Shown in pieces: positions 16,613 to 24,799 of a DNA stretch of 50,333 nt (positions within the stretch are counted from its first letter, which is position 1; every line of letters starts with the position of its first letter). This DNA comes from Pedobacter ginsenosidimutans. Its GTDB lineage: Bacteria; Bacteroidota; Bacteroidia; Sphingobacteriales; Sphingobacteriaceae. A program made the position numbers and the translations under genes. The notes beneath the pieces are model-generated. The model worked only from the letters and a program-made list of their open reading frames with translations. It had not been told where the DNA came from and did not search any database. Location of the stretch: contig NZ_LMZQ01000041.1 in assembly GCF_001442625.1 (NCBI RefSeq), forward strand, positions 1-50,333. The letters run 5' to 3'.

Positions 16613-18922
16613 ATGCTGTTAACCGATTTACAAAATATAGTTTCTAAACGCGATACCAGGCTTAGGATTAGGATTAGCCGGTTCTTATTGTTGTTTTTGG
16701 CAATAGCAGCCATTTATACCGATACGGTGTATGCGCAACAGCAGTATTTAATCCCTTATGTTCAGCCATTTTCGGGTACTTCTGCCAGCACCACATTGGC
16801 TAGCCAACACATAGAAGATAAAACCGAACGCCTGGCCAATACCATTCCGGCTGTAGCACCGCCGTTTAGCATGACGCAATGGACGCCGCAGACCCAGCTT
16901 ACTGAAAAAAAATGCCTGGCACCTTATTATTACAACAACAAAAAGTTTTACGGATTTAGGGCAAGCCATTGGATCAGTGGTTCTTGCACCCAGGATTACG
17001 GAAGCTTCACCATTATGCCCATTTCAGGCCAACTTAAAACCAATGCAGCTCAATATGCTGAAAATTATGTGCACGAAAACGAAGTTTCTACCCCATCCTA
17101 TTACAAATTAAAATTACCTCAACATCAACTGTTAACAGAAATTACAGCCAGCCTTAGAAGCAGTGTAATGCGGATCACAGCGCTAAAAACAGATAGCGTT
17201 TATGTTTTAGTTACCCCCAATAGCGATCAAAACAAGGGTTTTATTCAAGTTGATGCAGAAAAAGGTGAAATTTCCGGATATAATCCTGTTCACCGGATTT
17301 ATCAGGGATGGGGAGAACCTGCAGGCTTTAGTGGTTATTTTTTCATTCGGTTCAAAAAAACCTTTACCGCTGCAAGGGTTTATAGCGAAGGTCATATTTT
17401 CAATCAGCAAAACATCAGCAATAAAAAGGATATTGGTGCTTATGCAGGCTTTAAACTGCAAAAAGGGGAACAGTTAGTGATTTATTCTGGCACCTCTTTT
17501 ACAAGTATCGCAGCCGCCAAGGCCAACCTGGAAAGTGAAATTAAAAATGATGATTTTGATACTGTTTTAGCACGCACCAATCAGGCCTGGGAAAAATCCC
17601 TATCGCAGGTCCGTATTTCAGACACAAATGAAAAAGGGAAAAAAATCTTTTACACTGCCCTCTATCATGCCATGCAACATCCCAGGTTATACAATGATGT
17701 AGATGGGAAATACCCACAATTTGACGGAAATTATCAGAACAAAACAATAAATAAAGGCAATTATTATGATGATTTTTCGATGTGGGATATTTACCGTGCG
17801 CAATTACCTTTAATTGAACTATTGAATCCCAACTTAGCTAATAGCCTTGTTAATTCGATGATATTAAAAGGTCAGCAAGGTGGCTGGATGCCTATTTTCC
17901 CTTGCTGGAACAGTTATACTGCCGCCATGATCGGCGATCATGCTACTGCTTTCATCGCTTCCGCATATAATAAGGGAATCCGCAATTATGACATTAATGA
18001 AGCTTACCGGTTGATGAGGCAAAATGCCTTTCAAATGCCCGATTCTGTCGATTACCTGAATGGAAAAGGCCGACGTGGAATTAACAGTTATTTAAAGTAT
18101 GGCTATATCCCGTTAGAAGACAGTGTTCCAAACGCTTTTCATAAAAAAGAACAGGTAAGTAGAACCTTAGAGTATGCATACGATGATTATGCACTCGCCA
18201 GTATCGCGAAAGATTTGGGCAAAGAAACCGATTACCGGGAGCTATCAAAACGATCGCTTAATTACCAACATATTTTTGATCCCAATGTTGGAATGGTTAG
18301 AGGCCGTTTTGCCAATGGCAACTGGTACAAGCCTTTTTATCCCGATCACCGCGAACCTTACATTACAGAAGGAACCCCAAGACAATATACTTTTTATGTT
18401 CCGCATGATATCCCCGGACTGATCAAATTGATGGGTGGACGTAAAAATCTCGAAAATGAACTGGATTCGCTCTTTAATAAAAAAGAATATTGGCATGGGA
18501 ATGAACCTGGTCACCAGATTCCATTTTTATACAACTACACCGCTTCTCCATGGAAAACCCAGATGCAGGTCTCACGCATTTTGGCAGAAGAGTACGGGGA
18601 AGGTGCTGGTGGTTTAAGTGGCAACGACGATGCCGGGCAAATGTCGGCATGGTATGTATTTGCAGCACTCGGCTTTTATCCGGTAGATCCTGTTTCAGGA
18701 AACTATCAACTCACCAGCCCTTTGTTCAAACAGGCTACAATATCTTTTAAAAATGGCAAAAAATTAGTCATAACAGCCATTAAAAAGAATAGAAATTCTA
18801 TTTACATCTCAAAAATCAGTTTAAATGGAAAGCCTTTCACCAAAAACCAAATTAAACACCAATTGCTGGTGCAAGGCGGAAAATTAATCTTTTATCTGCA
18901 AGATCAACCAGCCATGCTTTAA
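16613..18922 (+). CDS. GH92 alpha-mannosidase, exported
   Basis: A 769-residue calcium-dependent exo-alpha-mannosidase of family GH92, which trims alpha-1,2-, 1,3- or 1,6-linked mannose from glycans in the periplasm. An N-terminal hydrophobic stretch (FLLLFLAIAAIYTDTVYAQ, about residues 24-42) is an export signal after a basic, rather long leader. The N-terminal beta-sandwich is followed by the (alpha/alpha)6 domain with YDDFSMWDIYRAQLPLI, GGWMPIFPCWNSYTAAMIGDH, TEGTPRQYTFYVPHD (with the expected acid Glu) and GGLSGNDDAGQMSAWYVFAA. The length is normal. Linkage specificity cannot be assigned by eye. It ends the rightward run of carbohydrate genes. Confidence 0.93.
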   Translation: MLLTDLQNIVSKRDTRLRIRISRFLLLFLAIAAIYTDTVYAQQQYLIPYVQPFSGTSASTTLASQHIEDKTERLANTIPAVAPPFSMTQWTPQTQLTEKKCLAPYYYNNKKFYGFRASHWISGSCTQDYGSFTIMPISGQLKTNAAQYAENYVHENEVSTPSYYKLKLPQHQLLTEITASLRSSVMRITALKTDSVYVLVTPNSDQNKGFIQVDAEKGEISGYNPVHRIYQGWGEPAGFSGYFFIRFKKTFTAARVYSEGHIFNQQNISNKKDIGAYAGFKLQKGEQLVIYSGTSFTSIAAAKANLESEIKNDDFDTVLARTNQAWEKSLSQVRISDTNEKGKKIFYTALYHAMQHPRLYNDVDGKYPQFDGNYQNKTINKGNYYDDFSMWDIYRAQLPLIELLNPNLANSLVNSMILKGQQGGWMPIFPCWNSYTAAMIGDHATAFIASAYNKGIRNYDINEAYRLMRQNAFQMPDSVDYLNGKGRRGINSYLKYGYIPLEDSVPNAFHKKEQVSRTLEYAYDDYALASIAKDLGKETDYRELSKRSLNYQHIFDPNVGMVRGRFANGNWYKPFYPDHREPYITEGTPRQYTFYVPHDIPGLIKLMGGRKNLENELDSLFNKKEYWHGNEPGHQIPFLYNYTASPWKTQMQVSRILAEEYGEGAGGLSGNDDAGQMSAWYVFAALGFYPVDPVSGNYQLTSPLFKQATISFKNGKKLVITAIKKNRNSIYISKISLNGKPFTKNQIKHQLLVQGGKLIFYLQDQPAML

Positions 18923-19016
18923 ATGCTGAAAAACCAATCTAAACGTAAATAAAACTAGAATTAATAACTGTACTACTATTAACGTTATTTTGTAATTATT
19001 TAAATATCTGCGGACA

Positions 19017-19033
19017 CCCCTCTGAAAGAGGGG
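19017..19033. repeat. Intergenic palindrome
   Basis: CCCCTCT-GAA-AGAGGGG is a perfect seven-pair stem with a three-base loop, without a T tract. Its form suggests a dispersed intergenic repeat rather than a simple terminator, but it could stop transcription between GH92 and the small minus-strand gene. Confidence 0.4.
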
Positions 19034-19045
19034 ATTCAACCCAGG

Positions 19046-19186
19046 TTAATCTTTAAATAAAATCACGAGCACTAGTATTGCACTAAGCACAAGGATAAAA
19101 AGTATCATTCTTTTAGGAAAGACACTTTCACACACCTCATTCCCGGTTTTATCTGATGCTTTTAAAGTTTTCTTTTCAACCTTCAT
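19046..19186 (-). CDS. Predicted 46-residue single-pass membrane protein
   Basis: A short minus-strand frame from ATG (19186) to TAA (19046) encodes 46 residues: a charged N-terminus (MKVEKKTLKASDKTGNEVC), a basic patch FPKR, then one strong transmembrane segment MILFILVLSAILVLVILF ending in KD. The layout, with a positively charged flank before an unbroken hydrophobic helix and a very short tail, is what a real small membrane protein looks like and is unlikely in random AT-rich spacer. No family is recognised and no partner gene adjoins. There is no clear ribosome site, as is usual here. Confidence 0.45.
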   Translation of the reverse strand: MKVEKKTLKASDKTGNEVCESVFPKRMILFILVLSAILVLVILFKD

Positions 19187-19570
19187 TGTTAGAATGGTAT
19201 AGATAGGGTTTGACTGTGCTTGAGCGAAAAAGATTAAGGACGAAAAAAATATCTTTATTTATTGACCTTATCGCTCAAAACATCAATATTAAAAACACCT
19301 GCTTACCATCGCTCTCCTGCACATTGTGCCACATCTAAAAGCCCAGCAGTAGCTTTCTCCTAAAAAATAATCTGGGTAAATGAGTGCCCTTAATCTTAGA
19401 AAAAATCATATCAGGTATTTTTTCACCAAAACATATCTCCACCAAACACTTAACAAACAAACAATAACGAGCTAACCTTGAGGAAACATTGATTGACTAA
19501 TTTACAAGTGCATTTGTTTACCCTAAGCAGAAAACAGGCAAACAAAAAAGTTTCAATAAAATAGCAAACT
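19187..19570. other. Intergenic stretch
   Basis: About 380 bases separate the small membrane gene from the next plus-strand gene. I find no coding frame of note, no strong hairpin and no RNA gene; promoters for both flanking genes presumably lie here. Confidence 0.5.
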
Positions 19571-19840
19571 ATGAAACAACAGGCCAGAACGATACCAGGA
19601 AAACTGGTAGATTTTGATTATAACAGATACAGGTTACCAACATTTGTAATGCAGTTTAGACCCTCCGTTTATCAGGACGGTGATTGTTACTATGCCGTAT
19701 TATCCTTTGAAGAGGAACACGATGTTTCAGGTCTTGGAACCTCTCCTGAAGATGCACTGATAGACTGGAATGATAAAGTATGCGAGATGCTTGCCTTATC
19801 GGCCCCTTTACGCACATCGCTAAGCGCCAAAAACAAATAA
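19571..19840 (+). CDS. Small HicB-like protein
   Basis: An 89-residue protein with no firm family. The middle, CYYAVLSFEEEHDVSGLGTSPEDALIDWNDKV (residues about 38-69), follows the pattern of the HicB partial RNase-H fold: two strands, a glycine turn, then a helix introduced by T-x-x-D-A-L. Upstream, RYRLPTFVMQF could form an extra strand. HicB antitoxins pair with a short HicA toxin, and I find no HicA next to it, so a toxin-antitoxin role is not supported. It is alone on the plus strand, 226 bases before a Crp/Fnr gene. Confidence 0.6.
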   Translation: MKQQARTIPGKLVDFDYNRYRLPTFVMQFRPSVYQDGDCYYAVLSFEEEHDVSGLGTSPEDALIDWNDKVCEMLALSAPLRTSLSAKNK

Positions 19841-20005
19841 TTTGCTACAAAAATAGGCCAATTAATCTTCACCTAAATTATTCTGCTGAACCAGAATATA
19901 GCTTATCGGCCCGGTATTTGATCAGTACTATTATGATCAGCTGAATTTTCCCGCTAACGATTACTTGAGATCAAAAAGTGATCCCATTAATCCAGAATAA
20001 CGAAC

Positions 20006-20036
20006 TTTGAAAAGTTTGGTCATTTAATTACTTTTA
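20006..20036 (+). promoter_or_regulatory. Bacteroidota-type promoter
   Basis: TTTG at 20006-20009, a 19-base spacer, then TACTTTTA at 20029-20036 (7 of 8 to TAnnTTTG). It suits transcription of the Crp/Fnr gene starting at 20067, with a short leader of roughly 25 bases. Confidence 0.45.
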
Positions 20037-20066
20037 TCACTATCTGAAAAGCTAAACTAAAGAATC

Positions 20067-20687
20067 ATGGCCGGTGCGCAGGAAAACAGCAAATGGGACT
20101 CCTATAACGGTGCTTCCCCACTCATTGCCCTATACAATAGCTTCCACCCCTTAACCGCTGAAATGGAGGCACTTATCGATAGCCTCACCTTTCCGGTGAG
20201 TTTCCGCAAGAACAGATATATTATCTCCCCGATAGACCGTAACAGATATCTTTACCTGATTTTAAAAGGGGTAGTAAGGGGATTCTACAAGGAGTCGGGG
20301 ACGGAAATAACCTCCTGGATCTGTCAGGAAAATGAAATTGTAGGAACCATCCGCAATTTATGGACCGCAGAAGAATCTGATGAATATCTTCAGGCAATAG
20401 AGGATGTAGAACTGATTGCCATACCTCATGAGCTCACGACTATGCTTTATAAAAATTTCGCGGAGGCAAACATTATTGGCAGAAAGATCATGGAACTTCA
20501 TTATAGAGGAGCGAATGACAGAGGCTTTATCTGCCAGATTCCCTCTGCTACGGGCCGCTACAAACACTTGCTCCGGGCCTTCCCCTGGATGATTAACCGT
20601 GTGCCGCTCCGGTATGTTGCGTCGTTCCTGGGACTAAGACTGGAAACGCTGAGCAGGATCCGATCAGGAGAAAACAAAAAAGCATAA
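20067..20687 (+). CDS. Crp/Fnr-family transcriptional regulator
   Basis: A 206-residue protein with a cyclic-nucleotide-binding-type beta-roll (residues about 30-125: FRKNRYIISPIDRNRYLYLILKGVVRGFYKESG) followed by a helical C-terminus ending RYVASFLGLRLETLSRIRSG, which is the helix-turn-helix of the Bacteroidota Crp/Fnr group. There is no Fnr-type cysteine cluster, and the cAMP phosphate-cassette residues are not recognisable, so the ligand is unknown. A Bacteroidota promoter lies just upstream. Its C-terminus meets the decayed island, and no neighbour gives its target. Confidence 0.82.
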   Translation: MAGAQENSKWDSYNGASPLIALYNSFHPLTAEMEALIDSLTFPVSFRKNRYIISPIDRNRYLYLILKGVVRGFYKESGTEITSWICQENEIVGTIRNLWTAEESDEYLQAIEDVELIAIPHELTTMLYKNFAEANIIGRKIMELHYRGANDRGFICQIPSATGRYKHLLRAFPWMINRVPLRYVASFLGLRLETLSRIRSGENKKA

Positions 20688-20841
20688 AACCAGCGTGTGC
20701 GTTATTTTTAATTTTTATTACTTAGATCTTGCTAATGGCATGAAAATATTAAAGGCTGCTTAACCATTATGGATCTGGTATTAGTCTGTAAAATTAAATA
20801 ATCCGATTATGGCAATATCATTAAGTTAAACATAAATATTG

Positions 20842-21141
20842 TCAGTCTGAGGGGTAATTTATTGTATGCAATTTAAAATCATCATCCAGCTTTACTTTAT
20901 CTTCGGTTTCGATACGCGAGACGTATTCGTCTCAATCCCGCACTTCAACCTTATCCATATTGGTATACAATAGAATTGACAACTCAATTTTGGCTGACGA
21001 TGCTTTTAATAAGCCTGTCCATTTATTCAGTCCACATAATTTCGCAATCACCTGCCGGATATTTCCTAACTTGAATTTTCCGTCGTTAATATTGAAGTCA
21101 TTTACGAACAGGTCGAACTTAAAATACCTCGGACCGTAGCC
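20842..21141 (-). pseudogene. Broken gene of unknown function
   Basis: A minus-strand frame of about 100 codons reads like protein (GYGPRYFKFDLFVNDFNIND, then FKLGNIRQVIAKLCGLNKW) but is interrupted by TGA at 20932-20934 after KVEVRD and continues in the same frame with DEYVSRIETEDKVKLDDDF to its own TAA/TGA end. An upstream TAG at 21142-21144 closes the 5' side without a start. It therefore seems to be a decayed gene with two nonsense changes. I do not recognise the family. It abuts a serine recombinase remnant and shares its state of decay. Confidence 0.5.
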
Positions 21142-21177
21142 CTAAATTGGGGTCGAATGAAGAACTTTGGGTTTTGA

Positions 21178-21432
21178 AATTACAAAGCCCTTGAAATCCA
21201 TCTAAAGAAGTACAGGGGAGAATGCCAGTTTTTGATTGTACTTGACCATGATAGGTTCGGTAGAAATCTGCCAGAGGCATTAATGAAAATTGCGGAACCC
21301 GAAAAGAAGCATGGAGTTAAAGTGCTATCTACAAGTGAACAGGGTGACTTGGACACATCAGACCCCCATGTGTTTATGAAAAGAGCATTGCATGATATGC
21401 AGTGTTTTACATTTTCTACAGGCCAAAGTTAA
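21178..21432 (+). pseudogene. Serine recombinase (resolvase) remnant
   Basis: The frame reads YKALEIHLKKYRGECQFLIV and then LDHDRFGRNLPEALMKI, with LSTSEQGDLDTSDP after it: the resolvase catalytic domain around the conserved Asp-Arg-Phe-x-Arg motif and following helix. The N-terminal part with the nucleophilic Ser is missing, an in-frame TGA stands at 21175, and the frame ends after about 85 codons, well short of the DNA-binding part. It is a dead fragment of a site-specific recombinase and marks an old mobile element. Confidence 0.7.
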
Positions 21433-21491
21433 ACGAACATCTTGAGTAGCATTTTTTTTTTAGATTGGTCAACCACCAAATTGGGGAAGAA

Positions 21492-21541
21492 CCACTTTAA
21501 AGCGAAACGGGGTAACAGCCTAAACGCGGAACAGGTGGCCA
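21492..21541 (+). repeat. IS21-like end remnant, copy A (inverted relative to 23870-23919)
   Basis: The 50 bases starting CCACTTTAAAGCGAAACGGG match, with about 8 differences, the reverse complement of 23870-23919. The phrase (CACTTT..CGAAA..GGGGT, GGTGGCCA) is the kind of repeated end sequence I recall for IS21-family elements of Bacteroidota. The element it belonged to would lie to the left; no transposase remains. Confidence 0.55.
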
Positions 21542-21561
21542 TTTTCTCTGAAATACTCACA

Positions 21562-21588
21562 AAATGCCCTCGCATTTCGAGGGCATTT
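21562..21588 (-). terminator. Strong hairpin terminator of the cargo operon
   Basis: AAATGCCCTCG (21562-21572) pairs perfectly with CGAGGGCATTT (21578-21588) around a five-base loop; the stem ends give a T run on either strand. It lies 40 bases beyond the stop of the minus-strand gene at 21631. Confidence 0.7.
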
Positions 21589-21630
21589 GCAAGTTTAAAG
21601 CTCATTATCTTTATTTGTTATTATTTCCAG

Positions 21631-22152
21631 TTACAGATTTGACTTGAAACTGATACTTTTTAACAGTTCATCAAAAATCTTACGACCTTTTATGCTGTCG
21701 GCTTCCTGGAATTGAACACTACCATTTACACCACGATTGTTTCTGGTTTCTGAGAAGAAAGTACAATTGTGCTCTCCCCGAAGGTGCGATTCCTGTATTA
21801 GAAAGTTTATCCCATTAACCTTTACTATTTCAAGCCGGTCAATGTTGTCTTCCAACTTGAGTTCTTTATGCATAGCTGACATTTCGGCTTTCTTCTGAAC
21901 CAGCGTTTGTTCATTGCCGGCTTTCATGCGAAAGTCTTTAATTCCAATCAGCATATCGCCAACTGAATATACGTTCTGGTACTGCGTTGAAATTTCCGAA
22001 TACTTAAATTTCCTGGTCGCTAATTTGGATATATCGGCCTTCGCCAGTTTAGCTGAACCGGTCGGAACTTTCACGTTAACAACCTGACTTGTTGGTTCCT
22101 GGTTAATAAACATAGTACCGAAAAATAGAGTGATTAACAAATTTATCTTCAT
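21631..22152 (-). CDS. Exported protein of unknown function, partner of the JAB-motif lipoprotein
   Basis: A 173-residue protein with a hydrophobic N-terminus (MKINLLITLFFGTMFINQ) that looks like a signal peptide. The mature part is polar, with a long helical stretch (QTLVQKKAEMSAMHKELKLEDN) and a C-terminal sheet-like part (INFLIQESHLRGEHNCTFFSE). A single Cys is seen in the mature part. I recognise no family. It starts 29 bases after the stop of the lipoprotein gene on the same strand and ends at a strong terminator, so the two form an operon. The pair lies exactly between two inverted IS-like ends, which suggests arrival as a unit. A role as binding partner or protective protein for the lipoprotein is only a guess. 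Confidence 0.6.
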   Translation of the reverse strand: MKINLLITLFFGTMFINQEPTSQVVNVKVPTGSAKLAKADISKLATRKFKYSEISTQYQNVYSVGDMLIGIKDFRMKAGNEQTLVQKKAEMSAMHKELKLEDNIDRLEIVKVNGINFLIQESHLRGEHNCTFFSETRNNRGVNGSVQFQEADSIKGRKIFDELLKSISFKSNL

Positions 22153-22181
22153 GATTATTTATTTTTATATTTATTAATTAT

Positions 22182-23627
22182 TTAATTAGGTGGGCAATCA
22201 ATGGGGCTGACATCTCCATTTTCATCTATTGCTAATGGCTTCATCTCCCCATCGATCTTCTTATAAACATTTAACACATTTCCGAGTTTTGTCAAAAGCG
22301 CCTTTTCGGTACCACCATTCTGAGCAAGCGTCGCAAAACTATAATTATACATCGTTGGATCAGCCTGAAAGGCAGCATAAGCAGATTGAAAGCCAGACCA
22401 GTCTTTTACTGTCACGACGTAAGTCGTAGCGGCGGTAACAACTGTAATCGACACATTATTGGTGTAAAATGCATAACCATCAGGCCCGGAATTTAAAAGA
22501 GCTTGTTTGTTCAGATTTACAGCCATTCCGAACACGTCGGTAGGCGATGGAGCAGAGCCAGCCGGGTGGGTATGCGTATCTCCAATGGTATATCCGTTCG
22601 TGCTATCCCAGGTAAAATACGAATTAAAGCTATTGGTAGAGCCGTCAGTTCTTATAGGTATATTAATGTAAGTACTTCCATTGACTTGTGTGACTCTCTG
22701 CTCGTATCCATATTCGTTTCCCGTTGCACTGGTAGCAGTTCTGGCTTCGGCGTTCTTGGACGAGATGTACGAGTTATTTACAACCGCACTGACCATTGCT
22801 TTTCTTGCACAAGGATCTTCTATTGAAGGTGGGGTAACGTCTGGCGGAGTCAGAGGAGGCTGAGACAAGCCCCCATCATCCTCTCCCATAGGTGCATCAC
22901 TCGCGACGCAATGTACAGAGTAGGTAAAGCCCATTATCTGCCATGAGCAATAACTTGGAAACCCATCCAACTGAAAGCAGAACTGACCATATGCTGGTAT
23001 TGCAGAAATCTGGCAATCCGTATAGCTCACGGATAGCTTCTCTCTGCTATTCAACATAACCTTTTCCCCGTAAACATTTTTATCAATTCTTCCTTTACTA
23101 TACGAATCAACTGATTGAACATTACTTGAAAGAGAAAGAAAGATCACATTACCAGTAAACCCCTTTACATTATTGTAATGCACGTTGGTTCTAGTATCCG
23201 ATTCCGACACAACGTTCATGTATCGGCCTGTAAACAAATTACTCTTCTTGTTCTTAGCTATGATGAGCTTAAATATACTTTTGTTAGCATAAGACTCAGC
23301 ATTAGAGAGATCTATCTTATCCGTTGTAAGGAAAATCCTATTCGGATTCTTAAGCTCCACTTCGTAAACCGTTGTAAATTCAGTTTCGAATTTTTCAACA
23401 TGGCTCCAATCCGGCACAAGAGATGAAAGGATTGTGCTCCTGGTGAGAGTACCTCCCTGCTGGTTGTTAAACCATTCCTTTACACCACTTAGCGCCGGAG
23501 GATCGGAAGATTCTTCATTAATGCTTTTTTTGCACGATTGGGATAAAAATAAAAGGCCCAGGATTAATATTACTCCTCTGCGCCAGTTAAGAAAGTGGAC
23601 ATTGGCCCCCTTCAGTTTTAATTTCAT
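22182..23627 (-). CDS. Surface lipoprotein with JAB/DUF4329-like HTHP metallopeptidase motif
   Basis: A 481-residue lipoprotein: basic leader, hydrophobic VILILGLLFLSQS and the lipobox Cys at residue 32, then KKS and an acidic Asn/Glu/Ser stretch that would favour surface export. Residues about 60-230 form an unrecognised domain with several Cys (SYTDCQISA, YCSW, HCVAS). A proline-rich linker (LSQPPLTPPDVTPPSIEDPC) separates it from a C-terminal domain with GYTIGDTHTHPAGSAPSPTDV near residues 345-365. H-x-H-P followed by S-P-T-D is the zinc motif of JAB/MPN-type peptidases and of DUF4329 domains found at the ends of polymorphic toxins. It is first in an operon with the gene at 21631. Activity is unproven, and the general acid Glu is not placed with certainty. 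Confidence 0.65.
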   Translation of the reverse strand: MKLKLKGANVHFLNWRRGVILILGLLFLSQSCKKSINEESSDPPALSGVKEWFNNQQGGTLTRSTILSSLVPDWSHVEKFETEFTTVYEVELKNPNRIFLTTDKIDLSNAESYANKSIFKLIIAKNKKSNLFTGRYMNVVSESDTRTNVHYNNVKGFTGNVIFLSLSSNVQSVDSYSKGRIDKNVYGEKVMLNSREKLSVSYTDCQISAIPAYGQFCFQLDGFPSYCSWQIMGFTYSVHCVASDAPMGEDDGGLSQPPLTPPDVTPPSIEDPCARKAMVSAVVNNSYISSKNAEARTATSATGNEYGYEQRVTQVNGSTYINIPIRTDGSTNSFNSYFTWDSTNGYTIGDTHTHPAGSAPSPTDVFGMAVNLNKQALLNSGPDGYAFYTNNVSITVVTAATTYVVTVKDWSGFQSAYAAFQADPTMYNYSFATLAQNGGTEKALLTKLGNVLNVYKKIDGEMKPLAIDENGDVSPIDCPPN

Positions 23628-23869
23628 AGCGTTAATTTAAATTGTTTATGATAATGAGATATGCTAATATAGTCGTTTTACTATAAAAAAAAATACTGCA
23701 ATGTAATAAAATTCACTCATTAGGCTTGTCAAATCATATCAGGGTTACAATTGCTAAGTTTTTACCAACCCCAAAAACTGTAAAGCATTCCCAGTATTAC
23801 CACCTGGAAAATGTAAACTTATTCTAGTATTATAATTCAAAAACGACAAGTAAATTCAGGACGGTACAT
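23628..23869. other. Upstream region of the cargo operon
   Basis: AT-rich spacer of about 240 bases between the lipoprotein start and the IS-like end. It must hold the operon promoter; I see no frame and no strong hairpin. Confidence 0.4.
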
Positions 23870-24317
23870 TGGCCAGCCGTTCCGCATTTAAACTGTCACC
23901 CCATTTCGCTTTAAAGTGACCACCTGTTTCGGGGCAAACTGGCCGTTCTGATCTTTCGATCAGCTTTTTTCGCAACTGGCTTTCGGGAATAATTTTTCAA
24001 TTTCTGCATAAAATAAAGGCTCCTGGGAGCATATCTACTATTCGGGATGAACTACGGTCACTTCGCTGTCTTGAAGGGGGTATGGTATTTTTTTTACGCG
24101 TTCCAGTACCTGCGAATGGATTTTGATCGCTAGAAAGGTCTGAATTGAGGATGAATCCGGCAGTAAAATGGATTAAACCGAAAAGTCCTGAGGAAAATGG
24201 ATTTGGATCCGAAGTGTATATTTGTTCAGAGGGAAAGGAACTTAGATGTGCATCATCCGGTAATCAAATTGGTGGCCAGTTTGGCCCGAAACAGAGGGGT
24301 CACTTTCACCGAAATAC
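23870..24317. mobile_element. Internally deleted IS21-like element (copies B and C of the end repeats)
   Basis: Reverse-complement end repeats lie at 23870-23945 and direct ones at 24271-24317. Both read GGCCAGTTTG-CCCGAAACAG followed by GGTCACTTT, in opposite orientations, so they look like the two ends of one insertion sequence now only about 450 bases long. Between them no transposase of useful length is open; short minus-strand frames (for example PYPLQDSEVTVVHPE, and MQKLKNYSRKPVAKK next to the left end) may be the last scraps of its genes. The IS21 assignment rests on my memory of multi-repeat ends in that family. The right end has cut the integrase gene. Confidence 0.55.
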
Positions 24318-24534
24318 ACAGCTTGAGCTTCTCCCTTAATAAAATAATTTCGGGTGTATTACCCATGAGCCTTTGAGTCCGCTGATTCCAAAATTCCGAT
24401 TCGACAGACCTTTTTACCGCTAGCCGGAGGTACTTACCATCGACTGTAATTTTCGCATAAATTGGAGCTTTGCCATTTAGCTCATTTTCCCGCTTTAAAT
24501 AGAATGAGAGGGCAAAAGTGTGCTGAGATTTCAT
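24318..24534 (-). pseudogene. Tyrosine-type integrase, N-terminal fragment cut by an IS
   Basis: The first 72 or so residues of a Bacteroidota tyrosine recombinase: MKSQHTFALSFYLKRENELN, then GKAPIYAKITVDGKYLRLAVKR and FWNQRTQRLMG, which is the arm-type DNA-binding domain (Arm-DNA-bind_5 type). At about 24318 the sequence passes into IS end repeat, which stays open to 24253 but is not integrase. The SAM-like and catalytic domains are lost. The ATG at 24534 has a rare, clear Shine-Dalgarno, AGGAGGG, 7 bases upstream. It lies beside the tRNA-Pro genes with a set of repeated motifs in between, so it probably integrated an element there once. Confidence 0.8.
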
Positions 24535-24552
24535 AAAATTCCCTCCTAAGCT

Positions 24553-24719
24553 TAGCACCTATTCTAGCACCTGAAAAACAATAAAAATCAAGTGATAGCA
24601 AAATGGTGCAAAATAATTTTTAGTGATTGAAAAAAATATGCGACTCAAAAATTTACAATGATAGAAATAAGATTTTGGTGCTGAAATAGGTGCTAAATAG
24701 GTTGATATTTCTAGCACCA
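24553..24719. repeat. Cluster of AGGTGCTA motifs, putative integrase arm sites
   Basis: Copies of TAGCACC(T/A) or its complement occur at 24553-24560, 24565-24572, 24676-24683 (TGGTGCTG), 24688-24695 and 24712-24719, with a weaker TGGTGCAA at 24604-24611. Two adjacent copies are direct repeats with a 12-base period. This is what arm-type binding sites beside an attachment core look like, and the integrase fragment still carries an arm-binding domain. Confidence 0.5.
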
Positions 24720-24740
24720 AACTGATATGGAATAAAAACA

Positions 24741-24775
24741 AAAAACCCTCTAATCAATTGATTTAGAGGGTTTTT
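24741..24775 (-). terminator. Terminator of the tRNA cluster
   Basis: AAAAACCCTCTAA (24741-24753) pairs with TTAGAGGGTTTTT (24763-24775) around a nine-base loop, 24 bases beyond the 3' end of the last tRNA-Pro on the minus strand. The T run on that strand fits a Rho-independent terminator. Confidence 0.8.
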
Positions 24776-24799
24776 GACGGATTTCGAATCCTTGTTTTG

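Noticed and set aside
19571..19840. A HicA/HicB toxin-antitoxin pair
   Set aside because: The HicB-like pattern is partial and there is no HicA-sized frame adjoining it on either side.
21442..21642. A 66-codon plus-strand frame
   Set aside because: It reads through the IS-like end and the terminator hairpin, so it is not a gene.
24145..24339. A 64-codon plus-strand frame opposite the integrase fragment
   Set aside because: It lies over IS end repeat and the antisense of the integrase; no domain is seen.
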